Below are positions 36,855 to 46,903 of a stretch of 64,000 nucleotides of DNA, one piece after another; within the stretch, counting starts at the first letter, position 1; every line of letters starts with the position of its first letter. Source of the DNA: JAGNLV01 sp964612145 (lineage in GTDB: Bacteria > Zixibacteria > MSB-5A5 > GN15 > FEB-12); the NCBI GenBank assembly GCA_964612145.1, contig CAZTBP010000018.1:24261-88260 (forward strand), given 5' to 3'. A program made the position numbers and the translations under genes. The notes below the pieces were generated by a model. That model was not told the DNA's origin, did not search any database, and saw only the letters and a list, made by a program, of their open reading frames with translations.

Positions 36855-39292
36855 CAGTGACTCCTCACCTGGAGCAGATCACCGAGTTTGTGAAACAGGG
36901 CCAGCCACTGGACGGCCTGACGATCGCCGGAATCGGCAGCGGCCTGCTTGTCGTCGTGGAGCCGTCGGCTGAGCTGGAAGTATCGATTCTGTGCCTGCCA
37001 GACGTCGAGATCCATCGGAAGGTCGGTCAGGGCCTCCAGGAGGTTCCGAAGGTTCTCCATTTGGGAAAGATTCTCAGGATCTTGTTCGATCCGTATCATC
37101 AGGATATTGCAGCGGCGGCTGGCCTCAAAGTTGAGTGCTGTCGTTTCGATCTCGACATCCCAGCGTTTGATCTCTGCAACGAGATATCGGAGCTTCTTTT
37201 CATCGAGCGGGTCCTCATCGAGCGCAGTCCTTAGATCGTGGTTGAGCACGAACGCAACGGTCGTTGAGAGCACCCGTGGAAGCGGAACTCCCATCTCTCC
37301 GGTCGCCTGCATAATCGGGTAGTGTCGCTCGTATGTCTGGCGAAAAAGCATCTCCACATCAGTGAGGGTATCATCGATGATTTGTCGCATGATCCGCCGC
37401 TGCTCGTCTTTGAACAGGTGCCACAGGGAATAGGCGTGCGTCCCGAGGTGCTCATCGGTCAGGGCTATCACGTCAGCAATGTTGCTTCGCTGAAACGCTT
37501 CTTTGATTTTTACCTGGACTTCCTTGAATTCTGCTGGATCCAGATTGTGGCGGACCCCGCCGAGCAGATTCTGCTCGCCGAGATGAAGCACGGCAAAATG
37601 CACCGGGAGACTCTCACGCGTGATTTTCGATTCCAGGGTGGCTTTGCCCAGAGCCAGACGCTGGCGACCAAGTTCCTGTCTATCAAAGAACTCACTTTTT
37701 GCACTGAAACAATAGATGTCCGATTCGCCGTTATGGACTTCCTCAAACAGGGAGGCAACGGCATAGTGGGCACCAACCCGAAGCAGGTCGAGCATCCCCG
37801 GTTTAACGTACTGCTCGTATACCTGTCCGGCGTCTTCAAACCGGGCCAGGTTGGACTTGCCGCGCTGAAGAATCTTCACAAACGCCGGTTCGAGTTCTAT
37901 ACCGGCAATATTTTTAGCAAGCTGCATAGCCCGAGCGGCATACTGGATGACCTGGACTGTTTCGATCCCGGAGATTTCATCGAAAAACCACCCGCAACTG
38001 GTATACATCAGCATGGCATGGCGCTGCATTTCCAGAAGTTTCAGGGCGATGGTTCTGTCTTCGGCCGTGAGGCCGGTCACACCGTGGGCAGCAAAGAACC
38101 GATCCAGGGAAGCATCGGACCGGTCGAGAATGACGTCAATGTAGGCTTCGCGCGCGGCCCACGGATCTTTCAAGTGTGCGGCGGCATGTTCCTCGTACAT
38201 CATCGCCAGGCTGTCGCGCAGCCAGTCCATCGCCCCGCGCAACGGCGCCCGCCACTCCTGGTGCCAGCCGGGATTCATACCGGAATTGCAGCCACAGGCG
38301 TTCCGCCAGCGCTCGACACCGTGTACACAGCTCCACGACGAATCTTCGAATATTTCAACTTCATATTCGGGGGGATGCTTATCGAGATAGTCGGCATAGA
38401 TCGTGATCTCGGCAAGATCGTTATCCTCAATATGGTACAGGCAGTAGGCCAGCGCCATATCCCCGAATCGGTGGTGATGGCCATAGGTCTCGCCATCGGT
38501 AGCGATATGCACTAGCTGCGCATGATCGCTGTCCTCGTCAAAGGTGCTCATTAGACGGTCCGCCATGCGTTTGCCGTCGTCCAGCACATTTCCAAAGGCG
38601 ATATCCTGAGACACGGGCCCGTCGTAAAAAAACAGGGCGATGTCGCGCCCCGACGGCAGGATGCATTTGTAGGCCCGGCGGGGGTCGATCGCGTCGCCCG
38701 AAATATCCTCCCATTTTTCTTCGTCCTCTTCACCGGCTTTTCGTATTCGTCGGGCCTGTCGGGGTGCGAGGATAGTAAATTTGATGCCTTCATCAACACA
38801 CAGTTCCAGTGTCTCCAGATCGACTGCCGTTTCCGAAAGCCAGATTCCCTCCGGATCGTCGCCGAATCGGTGCTGAAAATCGCGCACGCCCCACTGGATC
38901 TGGGTCTTTTTATCGCGACTGTTGGCCAGCGGCATAATCATGTGGTTATAGACCTGAGCAATCGCAGAGCCGTGACCGTTGAACCGTTGTTTGGACTGCT
39001 CATTGGCCTCAATGATGCCCTCGTAAACGGCTGGCTCGTGCCGCTCCATCCATGAGAGCAGGGTCGGGCCAAAATTGAAACTGATGCGGGAGTAATTGCT
39101 GACAATATCGATAATACGCCGCTCGGAATCGAGTATTCGCGAAGCCGCATTGGGGGCATAACATTCCGACGTAATCCGTGCGTTCCAGTCGTGATACGGA
39201 TATGCAGAGTCCTGTACCTCCACCTCCTCCAGCCACGGGTTCTCACGCGGCGGCTGATAGAAATGTGCATGTATACACAGGTAACGGTTCAT
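36854..39292 (-). CDS. GH57-like glycoside hydrolase with DUF3536
   Basis: Protein of 812 aa with an N-terminal GH57-type (beta/alpha)7 barrel (about residues 1-320: YLCIHAHFYQPPREN, WLSETAVDLETL, HIATDGETYGHHHRFG) and a large C-terminal DUF3536 region (about 330-800). The family acts on alpha-glucans (amylase, branching or transferase types), but DUF3536 members are not firmly characterised, so the reaction is not assigned. Glu in LSETAVDLET and Asp in ATDGETYG are the probable catalytic pair by analogy. It overlaps treZ (4 bp) and treY (1 bp), so it belongs to the glucan-trehalose pathway. Confidence 0.85.
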   Translation of the reverse strand: MNRYLCIHAHFYQPPRENPWLEEVEVQDSAYPYHDWNARITSECYAPNAASRILDSERRIIDIVSNYSRISFNFGPTLLSWMERHEPAVYEGIIEANEQSKQRFNGHGSAIAQVYNHMIMPLANSRDKKTQIQWGVRDFQHRFGDDPEGIWLSETAVDLETLELCVDEGIKFTILAPRQARRIRKAGEEDEEKWEDISGDAIDPRRAYKCILPSGRDIALFFYDGPVSQDIAFGNVLDDGKRMADRLMSTFDEDSDHAQLVHIATDGETYGHHHRFGDMALAYCLYHIEDNDLAEITIYADYLDKHPPEYEVEIFEDSSWSCVHGVERWRNACGCNSGMNPGWHQEWRAPLRGAMDWLRDSLAMMYEEHAAAHLKDPWAAREAYIDVILDRSDASLDRFFAAHGVTGLTAEDRTIALKLLEMQRHAMLMYTSCGWFFDEISGIETVQVIQYAARAMQLAKNIAGIELEPAFVKILQRGKSNLARFEDAGQVYEQYVKPGMLDLLRVGAHYAVASLFEEVHNGESDIYCFSAKSEFFDRQELGRQRLALGKATLESKITRESLPVHFAVLHLGEQNLLGGVRHNLDPAEFKEVQVKIKEAFQRSNIADVIALTDEHLGTHAYSLWHLFKDEQRRIMRQIIDDTLTDVEMLFRQTYERHYPIMQATGEMGVPLPRVLSTTVAFVLNHDLRTALDEDPLDEKKLRYLVAEIKRWDVEIETTALNFEASRRCNILMIRIEQDPENLSQMENLRNLLEALTDLPMDLDVWQAQNRYFQLSRRLHDDKQAAADSGDRQAVQWLALFHKLGDLLQVRSH

Positions 39293-41121
39293 TCGGACCT
39301 TTCTTTTTCAAAGACGGTGATGCTCCAGCCGGGACTCGTGATGTCATCGTCGTCAGTAATTGTATCGGGGACGGTTGTACCCGGGCCGGCATATACTGTA
39401 TCGGCGGAATCGAGGATTTTGCTATAGGCGCCGTCCGGCAGATCCATTGAGAACGACGCCTCCTCGTCATCGAAGTTCATAATATACAAAATTTCGTTAT
39501 CGCCCTGGAAGCGCCGAACCGCCACGAGGCCGCTCTCGTCGTCGCCTGCTGCTTCGAGTGTGTCTTTGCTGAGGACACTCAGAGCCGGCTTCTCCTTTCG
39601 CAGTCGGATGAGTGCTTTGTAAAAATTCAGCAGGGCGGAACTTTTCTCGTTCTCGACCCGGGTCCAATCGAGTTTTGACTGATTAAATGTCTCTTCGCTT
39701 TGCGGATCGGGTGGTTCCTCATCCCAGCCGAAGGCAGCAAACTCTTCCTTGCGACCCTTCCGGACGGCGTTGATAAGATTCTCGTCTCCGTGGCTGACAA
39801 AATATAGAAACGGCGCCTCTTCCCGGTACTCCTCGCCCATAAACAGCATGGGGATATTGGGACCAAGCAACACGGCGCCGGCCGCCAGCTTAAGAGCTTC
39901 AAACGGGACAATCGTACTGAGGCGATCACCCTTGAGACGGTTACCGACCTGGTCGTGATCCTGCGAAAAGACGATAAACTGTTCAGCGGGACAGTCGGTC
40001 GACGAGTTGCCGTGCGAGCGGCGGCGGTACTCGGAGTACAGACCGTCGTATACGTAGCCGTTTTCCATCGCCTTTACGAGATGGTCAACTGCACCGAAGT
40101 CAGCATAGTAGCCGGTATCCTCACCGGTCAGCAGGGTGTGCAGCGAGTGATGGAAGTCATCGGACCACTGGGCCGGAAGGCCGTAACCGTTTTGCGAGCG
40201 GGGTCGGATCACGCGTGAGTCGTTCAGGTCGCTTTCGGCAATGAGATCGCACTGGCGACCGGATTCTTCTGCATACTCCGCGACCCGCTCGGCCAGTTCC
40301 AGCAGAAACGGCCGGGCGCTCATGTCAAACATGCCGTGAATGGCGTCGAGTCGGAGCGCGTCAACTTTGAAATCACGGAACCATTCGATCGCGTTCTCTA
40401 TAAAGTAATCTCGAACGGAGTCCGAATGGGCGCCATCGAGATTAATAGCCCAACCCCACGGCGTTTTGTACTTGTCAGTAAAGTATGGACCGAATTCCTG
40501 CAGATAGTTCCCTTCCGGGCCCAGGTGGTTGTAGACCACGTCCATTATAACGGCCAGTCCGGCGCCGTGGGCGGCATCGATCAGCGCCTTGAGCCGGTCG
40601 GGGCCGCCGTAAGTATTCTGCACGGCGTACGGGTAGACGCCGTCGTAACCCCAGTTACGATCCCCCGGAAACTGAGCGACCGGCATGAGTTCGATGGCAT
40701 TGATGCCCAGGTCCGCAAGATAGGCAAAGCGGGTCGCGACGCCGTCGAAGGTTCCTTCCGGGGTAAAGGTCCCCACATGCAGCTCGTACTGGATTTGTTC
40801 AGCCAGCGACGGCGGTCGAAAATTCTTATTCTTCCACGAGTAGGACGTGTGATCGTAGACAGCCGACGGTTCATGGACACTGTCGGGCTGCCACCGGGAA
40901 GCCGGATCGGGTCGGTTGACTTCATCGTCAAGCCGATACATGTAGCGCGTTTCAGGTTCGATGTTGTCGACGGTCACACACCAGTATCCGTCGTCGTCCC
41001 GTTCCATCGGTACAAGCCGTTCTTCGGGGGCGGCAATTTTAAGGGAGACAGTCTTACGTTGTGGCGCCCAGACGATAAACGTACAGGTATTGTTCTTTCC
41101 GGGCAAGGCACCGGTTCTCAT
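39289..41121 (-). CDS. treZ: Malto-oligosyltrehalose trehalohydrolase (GH13_10)
   Basis: Releases trehalose from the maltooligosyl-trehalose made by TreY. 610 aa. N-terminal CBM48/E-set domain (about 1-95, FIVWAPQRKTVSLKI), then a GH13 barrel starting QIQYELHVGTFTPEGTFDG, a phrase typical of TreZ. Nucleophile Asp in ALRLDAIHGMFD, acid/base Glu in LIAESDLND, and the third Asp in SQDHDQVGNR. C-terminal beta domain about 520-610. The first of four overlapping genes (treZ, GH57, treY, malQ). 116 bp separate it from the small winged-helix gene. Confidence 0.94.
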   Translation of the reverse strand: MRTGALPGKNNTCTFIVWAPQRKTVSLKIAAPEERLVPMERDDDGYWCVTVDNIEPETRYMYRLDDEVNRPDPASRWQPDSVHEPSAVYDHTSYSWKNKNFRPPSLAEQIQYELHVGTFTPEGTFDGVATRFAYLADLGINAIELMPVAQFPGDRNWGYDGVYPYAVQNTYGGPDRLKALIDAAHGAGLAVIMDVVYNHLGPEGNYLQEFGPYFTDKYKTPWGWAINLDGAHSDSVRDYFIENAIEWFRDFKVDALRLDAIHGMFDMSARPFLLELAERVAEYAEESGRQCDLIAESDLNDSRVIRPRSQNGYGLPAQWSDDFHHSLHTLLTGEDTGYYADFGAVDHLVKAMENGYVYDGLYSEYRRRSHGNSSTDCPAEQFIVFSQDHDQVGNRLKGDRLSTIVPFEALKLAAGAVLLGPNIPMLFMGEEYREEAPFLYFVSHGDENLINAVRKGRKEEFAAFGWDEEPPDPQSEETFNQSKLDWTRVENEKSSALLNFYKALIRLRKEKPALSVLSKDTLEAAGDDESGLVAVRRFQGDNEILYIMNFDDEEASFSMDLPDGAYSKILDSADTVYAGPGTTVPDTITDDDDITSPGWSITVFEKERSE

Positions 41122-41237
41122 GCAGTCAGGCCTTTCTCGAATTCATGTCAGGCGAACGGCGGTACGGGACCACCGTTCACCTGCTGCTAATTATCCTGTT
41201 GTCGGGTAAGAGAAGACGGCTGGCTTGTGCGCGGTTC

Positions 41238-41453
41238 TCAGCCGCGGCGCTCACCGGCTGTCAGGGCAACGTATGTTTTCTTGCCCTCTGTCACGTATTC
41301 GATTTTATCTTCGCGTGCCAGCCAGCCCACCGCCTGATAGGCCAGGGATTCCTTGGATTTGACTTTTTTGGGGACCTGCGACAGGGCGAGCTTTTCGTTA
41401 GCCTGCAGGGCCTCGTAAATGTCGCCGGCGACTTTTCCGATTTGTTCTTTCAT
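41238..41453 (-). CDS. Small winged-helix protein (DUF2582-like)
   Basis: Protein of 71 aa made almost wholly of a winged helix: IGKVAGDIYEALQ (helix 1), LALSQVPKKV and ESLAYQAVGWLAREDKI (helix-turn-helix), then a beta wing YVTEGKKTYVALT. This matches the short stand-alone winged-helix DUF2582 family, of unknown function. It is too small for an effector-binding domain. Its place inside the glucan-trehalose cluster, with about 110 bp on each side, makes local regulation conceivable, but relatives occur in many contexts. Confidence 0.75.
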   Translation of the reverse strand: MKEQIGKVAGDIYEALQANEKLALSQVPKKVKSKESLAYQAVGWLAREDKIEYVTEGKKTYVALTAGERRG

Positions 41454-41559
41454 CCTTTGTATCCACTACCTTTCCTTGGTTATTTTCCATGAACTAAATT
41501 ATGAACGGACACCGACTGTTTGCAATATAATTTCACTCTTTCATTTTTTGACGACTCGA

Positions 41560-43521
41560 TTAGTCGTCAATTTCCAGCACTATCACGCCCAGCGGCGGCA
41601 GACTTAACGACACCGACTGGTCAAATCCGTGCATCGGCAGCGGCCGAGTATCGACACCGCCGAAATTGCCGACACCGCTGCCGCCGTAGTCTTTCGCGTC
41701 ACTATTGAGCACTTCCTTCCAGTGGCCTGCAAAGGGCATACCGATCCGGTAATTCGTACGCGGCACCGGCGTGAAGTTGGCTATCACCACGACCCGCGCC
41801 TCGCCGTTGGCATTGCGCCGGAGGTAACTGATTATGCTGGACTCGACGTCGTTGCAGTCGACCCAGTCAAAACCCTGGTCGAGGAAGTCGACTTGATGCA
41901 GGGCCGGCGTGCTGCGATAGTATCGATTCAGGTCTTCCATGAACCGCTGGATACCGACATGTCCCGGGAAGTCAAGCAGGTGCCAGTCCAGGGAATTATC
42001 GTGATTCCATTCGGCATACTGGCCAAACTCACTGCCCATAAACAGCAGTTTCTTTCCGGGGTGAGTCCACATGTAGCCCAGCAGCAGGCGCAGGTTGGCC
42101 CGTTTCTGCCATTCATCGCCGGGCATTTTGTTGATAAGTGAGCCTTTGCCGTGCACGACTTCGTCGTGCGACAACGGCAATTCGAAATTTTCGGTAAAGG
42201 CGTACAACAGACTGAATGTCAGGCTGTCGTGATGGTATTTGCGATAAACCGGTTCTTTGGCAAAATATTCCAGCGTATCGTGCATCCAGCCCATATTCCA
42301 TTTCATGCCGAATCCAAGTCCGCCAACATAGGTCGGCCGCGTGACCATCGGCCAGGCGGTCGATTCCTCCGCAATGGTCTGGACATCGGGGTAGCGTTCA
42401 TACACGATCTCGTTCATCCGTTTAAGGAAACTAATCGCGTCGATATTTTCGCGCCCGCCGTACTCATTGGGGATCCACTCACCGTCTTTACGGGAGTAAT
42501 CGAGGTAGAGCATCGACGCCACAGCATCGACCCGCAAGCCGTCCATATGATACTTCTCCAGCCAGAACAGGGCGTTGCTGATCAGGAAGTTGCGAACCTC
42601 GTTGCGACCATAGTTGAAAATGTAACTCTTCCAGTCCGGATGAAAGCCCTTGCGCGGGTCGGAGTGTTCGTACAGGTGGGTGCCGTCAAAATAGACGAGC
42701 CCGTGCTGATCTGAGGGGAAATGCGACGGCACAATATCCAGAATCACGCCGATATCGTTCTGGTGCAGGTAGTCGACCAGGAACATGAAATCCTGTGGTG
42801 TTCCGTAGCGAGAAGTAGGAGCGAAATAACCGACGGTCTGGTAACCCCAGGAGCCGTAGAAGGGGTGTTCCATGACCGGCAGCAACTCCACATGTGTGAA
42901 GCCCATCTTCTTGATATAATCAGCGAGCTCCAGAGCCATTTCACGATACGTCATCGGCCGATTGCCGTCGTCCGGCACGCGCCGCCAAGAACCAAGGTGC
43001 ATTTCATACACCGATACGGGCGCATCAAGAGCATTGTGTTTGTGGCGTTTGTTCATCCAGGCGGAATCATTCCAGGTGTAATCGAGGTCCCATACGGTAG
43101 ATGCCGTTTTGGGGGATAGTTCCCAATGGAAGGCGAATGGATCACCCTTATCGACACTGTAGTTGTTGTGCCGCGAAACGATGTGGTATTTGTAAATGGC
43201 GCCCGATTTCAGATTTGGGATAAACCCTTCCCAGATGCCGGAACCATCCCAGCGTATCGCAAGCTCGTGGGAGTTGCGGTCCCAGCCGTTAAAGTCTCCG
43301 ATCACCGAGACTTTCTCGGCATTCGGCGCCCAGACGGCAAAGTAGTACCCCTTGACGCCCTCGATCTCCATTTGGTGCGAACCGAGTTTGTCGTAAAGCT
43401 GGTAATGGCTGCCCTGCTTGTAAAGGTAGATATCCTGTTCGCTCAGGAGGGTTGGGCCATGTATCACGTTCTTATTCATAATAGTCGTCTCTTCACTATT
43501 GTCGGGTGTGCGTTTGGTCAT
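41560..43521 (-). CDS. glgB: 1,4-alpha-glucan branching enzyme (GH13_9)
   Basis: Makes alpha-1,6 branches in glycogen-like glucan. 653 aa. Start at 43521, with AAGGAG nine bases upstream; a second Met at residue 15 has no such site. CBM48 domain (about 30-140: GYYFAVWAPNAEKVSVIGDFNGW), GH13 barrel with YEMHLGSWRR, HVELLPVMEHPFYGSWGYQ, nucleophile Asp in LRVDAVASMLYLDY, acid/base Glu in TIAEESTAWP and LSHDEVVHGKG. It lacks the extra N-terminal domain of E. coli GlgB, as many bacterial forms do. In the GlgE route it branches the chains GlgE extends. It follows treS-mak by 14 bp. Confidence 0.95.
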   Translation of the reverse strand: MTKRTPDNSEETTIMNKNVIHGPTLLSEQDIYLYKQGSHYQLYDKLGSHQMEIEGVKGYYFAVWAPNAEKVSVIGDFNGWDRNSHELAIRWDGSGIWEGFIPNLKSGAIYKYHIVSRHNNYSVDKGDPFAFHWELSPKTASTVWDLDYTWNDSAWMNKRHKHNALDAPVSVYEMHLGSWRRVPDDGNRPMTYREMALELADYIKKMGFTHVELLPVMEHPFYGSWGYQTVGYFAPTSRYGTPQDFMFLVDYLHQNDIGVILDIVPSHFPSDQHGLVYFDGTHLYEHSDPRKGFHPDWKSYIFNYGRNEVRNFLISNALFWLEKYHMDGLRVDAVASMLYLDYSRKDGEWIPNEYGGRENIDAISFLKRMNEIVYERYPDVQTIAEESTAWPMVTRPTYVGGLGFGMKWNMGWMHDTLEYFAKEPVYRKYHHDSLTFSLLYAFTENFELPLSHDEVVHGKGSLINKMPGDEWQKRANLRLLLGYMWTHPGKKLLFMGSEFGQYAEWNHDNSLDWHLLDFPGHVGIQRFMEDLNRYYRSTPALHQVDFLDQGFDWVDCNDVESSIISYLRRNANGEARVVVIANFTPVPRTNYRIGMPFAGHWKEVLNSDAKDYGGSGVGNFGGVDTRPLPMHGFDQSVSLSLPPLGVIVLEIDD

Positions 43522-43535
43522 GCTATCACACTCCT

Positions 43536-46500
43536 TTACATATTATCAGCCTGTTCAAGAATATAGTTAATACCCTTCATTGGAATTGTGACCCAGTCGG
43601 GACGGTTATTAAGCTCGTACCCGAGTTCGTAGACGGCCTTTTCCAGCAGAAACGCCTCGAACAGGATGTTTGCTTCTTCGGTTTTTTTCGGCAGGAAAGT
43701 AACGTTGTCGACTGCCTGGAGATAGCCTCGCAGGAAATTGGTCGCAGCGTAGTGATACCAGCCGCGTACCCAGGGCATGACAAATGGCATGTCGTCGGGT
43801 CGCACCGAGGGGTTCTGGCGAAGACCGGTGTATACGGCGTAATGGAACGACCGCACCATTCCGGCCACATCGCGCAGCGGTGACCGTTTGAGCCTGCGCT
43901 CGGACAGCGGCCGCGCCGGCTCACCCTCAAAATCAATGATGACAAAGTCTTTTCCGGTAAACAACACCTGACCGAGGTGGTAGTCACCGTGAATGCGAAT
44001 CTTCATGGCCGATATTTTCTTGCCGGTTATTTTTCGCAGTCGCGCCAGGATAGAATTCTGTGAAGCAAGTATTTGGTCGGCTTCTTCTTGGCCTGCGCGA
44101 TCGAGTTTGTTGTAGTTTTTCTCCAGTGTTCGGAAGACTGAGCGGGCGAGGTTGCGCATCGACTGGTAGACCGAGCGCTGGTAGAGTTGCGAGAAGCCTT
44201 CCGGGGCAAATGCCTTGTCGGTCGATGTTTTTGCCAGGGCAATGTGCATCTCGGCCGTTCGCTGCCCCAGCAACACCATTTTTTCGGTGTGGAAATCACC
44301 CACAAAGTTGTGGACCGGAGAATAGTCGGCGTCATTTTTCAGTGACATGTCCAGAGGAAAGACTTCGGGCGCCTCGGTCAGGTCGCGCCGACGGGCAAGC
44401 AATGTCTCAAAATACTGGCTGATATGCCCGAGCATATAAGTCCAGGCATCACCTTCGTTGCGGACGAATTCCTGGAGCAGGCCGATTTCGTACGGATTCT
44501 TCCTGGGCCGCTGGTAGGCGATGCCGCCTTTGTAATCGGGAATGTGTTCGAAGTGTCTTTTTTCCGATAGAGTGCGCCCGACCTCAACATCAGGGTTCAT
44601 CCCATCTTCCAGTTTACGATAGAGCTTGAGAATATACTTGTCGCCATAAAGGATCGAGCTGTTGCTCTGCTCGGCTTTCAGAAGGCGAGTTTCCAGAGGC
44701 TGCTCGATCGCGTCCAGTTCCCGCTTGAGCGTTTTTCCCCGGCTGGAAATGAGACTGCCGTGCTGTCCCTTGATGCGACGGCGCCGTGCGATCATATCGA
44801 ACAACTGAGCCTGGAACGAGTCGGCATAGACCGCATCGACGAGCACGCCCTCTTCACCGTCGGCGGTAAACTCGGCGAGGATAGCGTTCGGGAAATCCTG
44901 CCGGAACTCATGGGCAGCCTCGCGGGTGACAAAAGCCACCGGGATCTGGTAAAACTCGGGTGTGCCTTCATTATATTCAACCTGGGCCAGCAGGAGATAA
45001 ACAGGGAAGTCCTCCGCCGGAACCACAATCGATTCCCGCACGGTTACTTTGCGGACTTTCCGGCCCTTGCTGCCAAACCAGCGGGCCGAGCGCATGTAGT
45101 GAGGCAGGATTCGATTTTCCAGACGGTCGACAATTTCCGGTTCAAGACGATCTTCAGGAACAGCCGCCAGTTTAAGCTTCACCGGCGAGCGTTGTGTGAT
45201 ATCGATCTCGTCGGGCGCCTTGCAGAGTTGGAACCAGTAGTGATTGTGCGGCCCCAGCGTGATCTGATACGGGTCGTCTTTGATGCGCGGGAAGTCATTA
45301 TGACTGAATACTTCGCGGGGAACCATGTCGGTATAGTTTGACAGATCCAGTTCCACTGCCTGGGAAAACCGCGACAGATTGACGACGACCAATATAGTTT
45401 CATCCTCGTATTGGCGGATAAAAGCCAGTACACGGTGATTTTGCGGTGCGAGAAATTCACAGGTTCCCCGGCTGAACGCCTTGAATTTCCTCCGCATCGC
45501 AATCACGCGGCGCATCCACCACAGCAGCGACGACGAATTTCTATCCTGCGTTTCCACATTGATCGCTTCGAAATGATACTCCGGTTCGATGATTGTGGGC
45601 AAATACAATTTATGCGGGTTTGCTTTGGAGAAACCGGCGTTCCGGTCAGGCGTCCACTGCATGGGGGTCCGGACTCCGTCACGATCACCCAGATAGTAAT
45701 TGTCACCCATACCGATTTCATCGCCATAGTACAGCACCGGCGTACCCGGCAGCGAGAGCAACAGGATATTCAGCAGTTCGATCCGTTTCCGGTTGTTGCC
45801 CAGAAGCGGCGCCAGCCGGCGGCGGATCCCTACATTGATTTTAGCACGTGGGTCCTCGGCGTACATGCGGTACATGTAGTCGCGTTCTTCATCGGTTACC
45901 ATCTCCAGTGTCAGCTCATCGTGATTGCGGAGGAACATTGCCCACTGGGCGTTTTCCGGGATTTCCAGGGGCGGGTCAAGGATCTCAATGATCGGGTACC
46001 GTTCCTCCATCTGAAGCGCCATAAACATGCGCGGCATCACCGGGAAGTTAAAGGCCATATGGCATTCATCGCCATCGCCAAAATAGGCGATAGCGTCCTC
46101 GGACCACTGGTTGGCCTCGGCCAGCAGCATGCGATCCTTGTACTTGCGATCCACATGGGCCCGGAGCTTTTTAAGAAACTCGTGGGTCTCAGGCAGGTTT
46201 TCGCAGTTGGTCTCTTCGCGCTCGTAGAGATACGGCACGGCATCGAGCCGGAGACCGTCAACTCCCATATCAAACCAGAAGTCGATGACATCGATCAACG
46301 CCTTGTGGACTTTGGGATTTTCAAAATTCAGATCCGGCTGATGGGAATAAAACCGGTGCCAGTAGTAGGCCTTGGCCACCGGGTCCCAGGTCCAGTTGGA
46401 CTGCTCAAAATCCTGGAAAATGATCCGGGCGTCGGCGTACCTGTCGGGCGTGTCACTCCAGACATAGTAGTCGCGCCACTTGCTGCCCGGTTTGGCCTGG

Positions 46501-46880
46501 CGGGATTTGCGGAACCACGGGTGCTGATCCGAGGTGTGGTTGAGGACCAGTTCCGTAATGACACGCAAACCGCGGACATGCGCCTGTTTGAGCAACTCAC
46601 GGAAATCGGACAGGGTACCGTACGACGGGTTAACATCGGTATAGTAGGCAATGTCATAGCCGTCATCACGCAACGGCGATGGATAAAATGGAAGCAGCCA
46701 CAGCGCGGTCACGCCCAGATTTTGCAAATAGTCCAATCGGCTGATAATCCCCCTGATATCACCGATACCGTCATCGTTGCTGTCCTGGAACGCTTTTATG
46801 TGCAACTCATAAATAACGGCGTCTTTATACCATTGCGGATCGCTGACTATCTTCGATGTCGATCTCCGTTTGCGGGCCAT
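43536..46880 (-). CDS. treS: Trehalose synthase / maltokinase fusion (TreS-Pep2)
   Basis: Bifunctional 1114-aa protein. Residues about 10-555 are TreS (trehalose to maltose isomerase, GH13_16): YKDAVIYELHIKAFQDSNDDGIGD, nucleophile Asp in LRLDAVPYLYE, Glu in LLAEANQW, and LRNHDELTLEM. Residues about 590-1110 are a maltokinase-like domain (aminoglycoside-phosphotransferase fold) with IHGDYHLGQVLF (catalytic Asp) and VIIDFEGEPARP (metal site), which makes maltose 1-phosphate with ATP. The fusion channels trehalose to the donor used by GlgE, encoded 23 bp upstream. Such fusions are known in many bacteria. Both halves look intact. Confidence 0.94.
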   Translation of the reverse strand: MARKRRSTSKIVSDPQWYKDAVIYELHIKAFQDSNDDGIGDIRGIISRLDYLQNLGVTALWLLPFYPSPLRDDGYDIAYYTDVNPSYGTLSDFRELLKQAHVRGLRVITELVLNHTSDQHPWFRKSRQAKPGSKWRDYYVWSDTPDRYADARIIFQDFEQSNWTWDPVAKAYYWHRFYSHQPDLNFENPKVHKALIDVIDFWFDMGVDGLRLDAVPYLYEREETNCENLPETHEFLKKLRAHVDRKYKDRMLLAEANQWSEDAIAYFGDGDECHMAFNFPVMPRMFMALQMEERYPIIEILDPPLEIPENAQWAMFLRNHDELTLEMVTDEERDYMYRMYAEDPRAKINVGIRRRLAPLLGNNRKRIELLNILLLSLPGTPVLYYGDEIGMGDNYYLGDRDGVRTPMQWTPDRNAGFSKANPHKLYLPTIIEPEYHFEAINVETQDRNSSSLLWWMRRVIAMRRKFKAFSRGTCEFLAPQNHRVLAFIRQYEDETILVVVNLSRFSQAVELDLSNYTDMVPREVFSHNDFPRIKDDPYQITLGPHNHYWFQLCKAPDEIDITQRSPVKLKLAAVPEDRLEPEIVDRLENRILPHYMRSARWFGSKGRKVRKVTVRESIVVPAEDFPVYLLLAQVEYNEGTPEFYQIPVAFVTREAAHEFRQDFPNAILAEFTADGEEGVLVDAVYADSFQAQLFDMIARRRRIKGQHGSLISSRGKTLKRELDAIEQPLETRLLKAEQSNSSILYGDKYILKLYRKLEDGMNPDVEVGRTLSEKRHFEHIPDYKGGIAYQRPRKNPYEIGLLQEFVRNEGDAWTYMLGHISQYFETLLARRRDLTEAPEVFPLDMSLKNDADYSPVHNFVGDFHTEKMVLLGQRTAEMHIALAKTSTDKAFAPEGFSQLYQRSVYQSMRNLARSVFRTLEKNYNKLDRAGQEEADQILASQNSILARLRKITGKKISAMKIRIHGDYHLGQVLFTGKDFVIIDFEGEPARPLSERRLKRSPLRDVAGMVRSFHYAVYTGLRQNPSVRPDDMPFVMPWVRGWYHYAATNFLRGYLQAVDNVTFLPKKTEEANILFEAFLLEKAVYELGYELNNRPDWVTIPMKGINYILEQADNM

Positions 46881-46903
46881 AATCGGGTATCTAAGTCCTT
46901 CCC

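Noticed and set aside
37322..38515. 397-codon plus-strand frame opposite the GH57 gene
   Set aside because: Shadow frame; the minus strand carries conserved GH57 and DUF3536 text.
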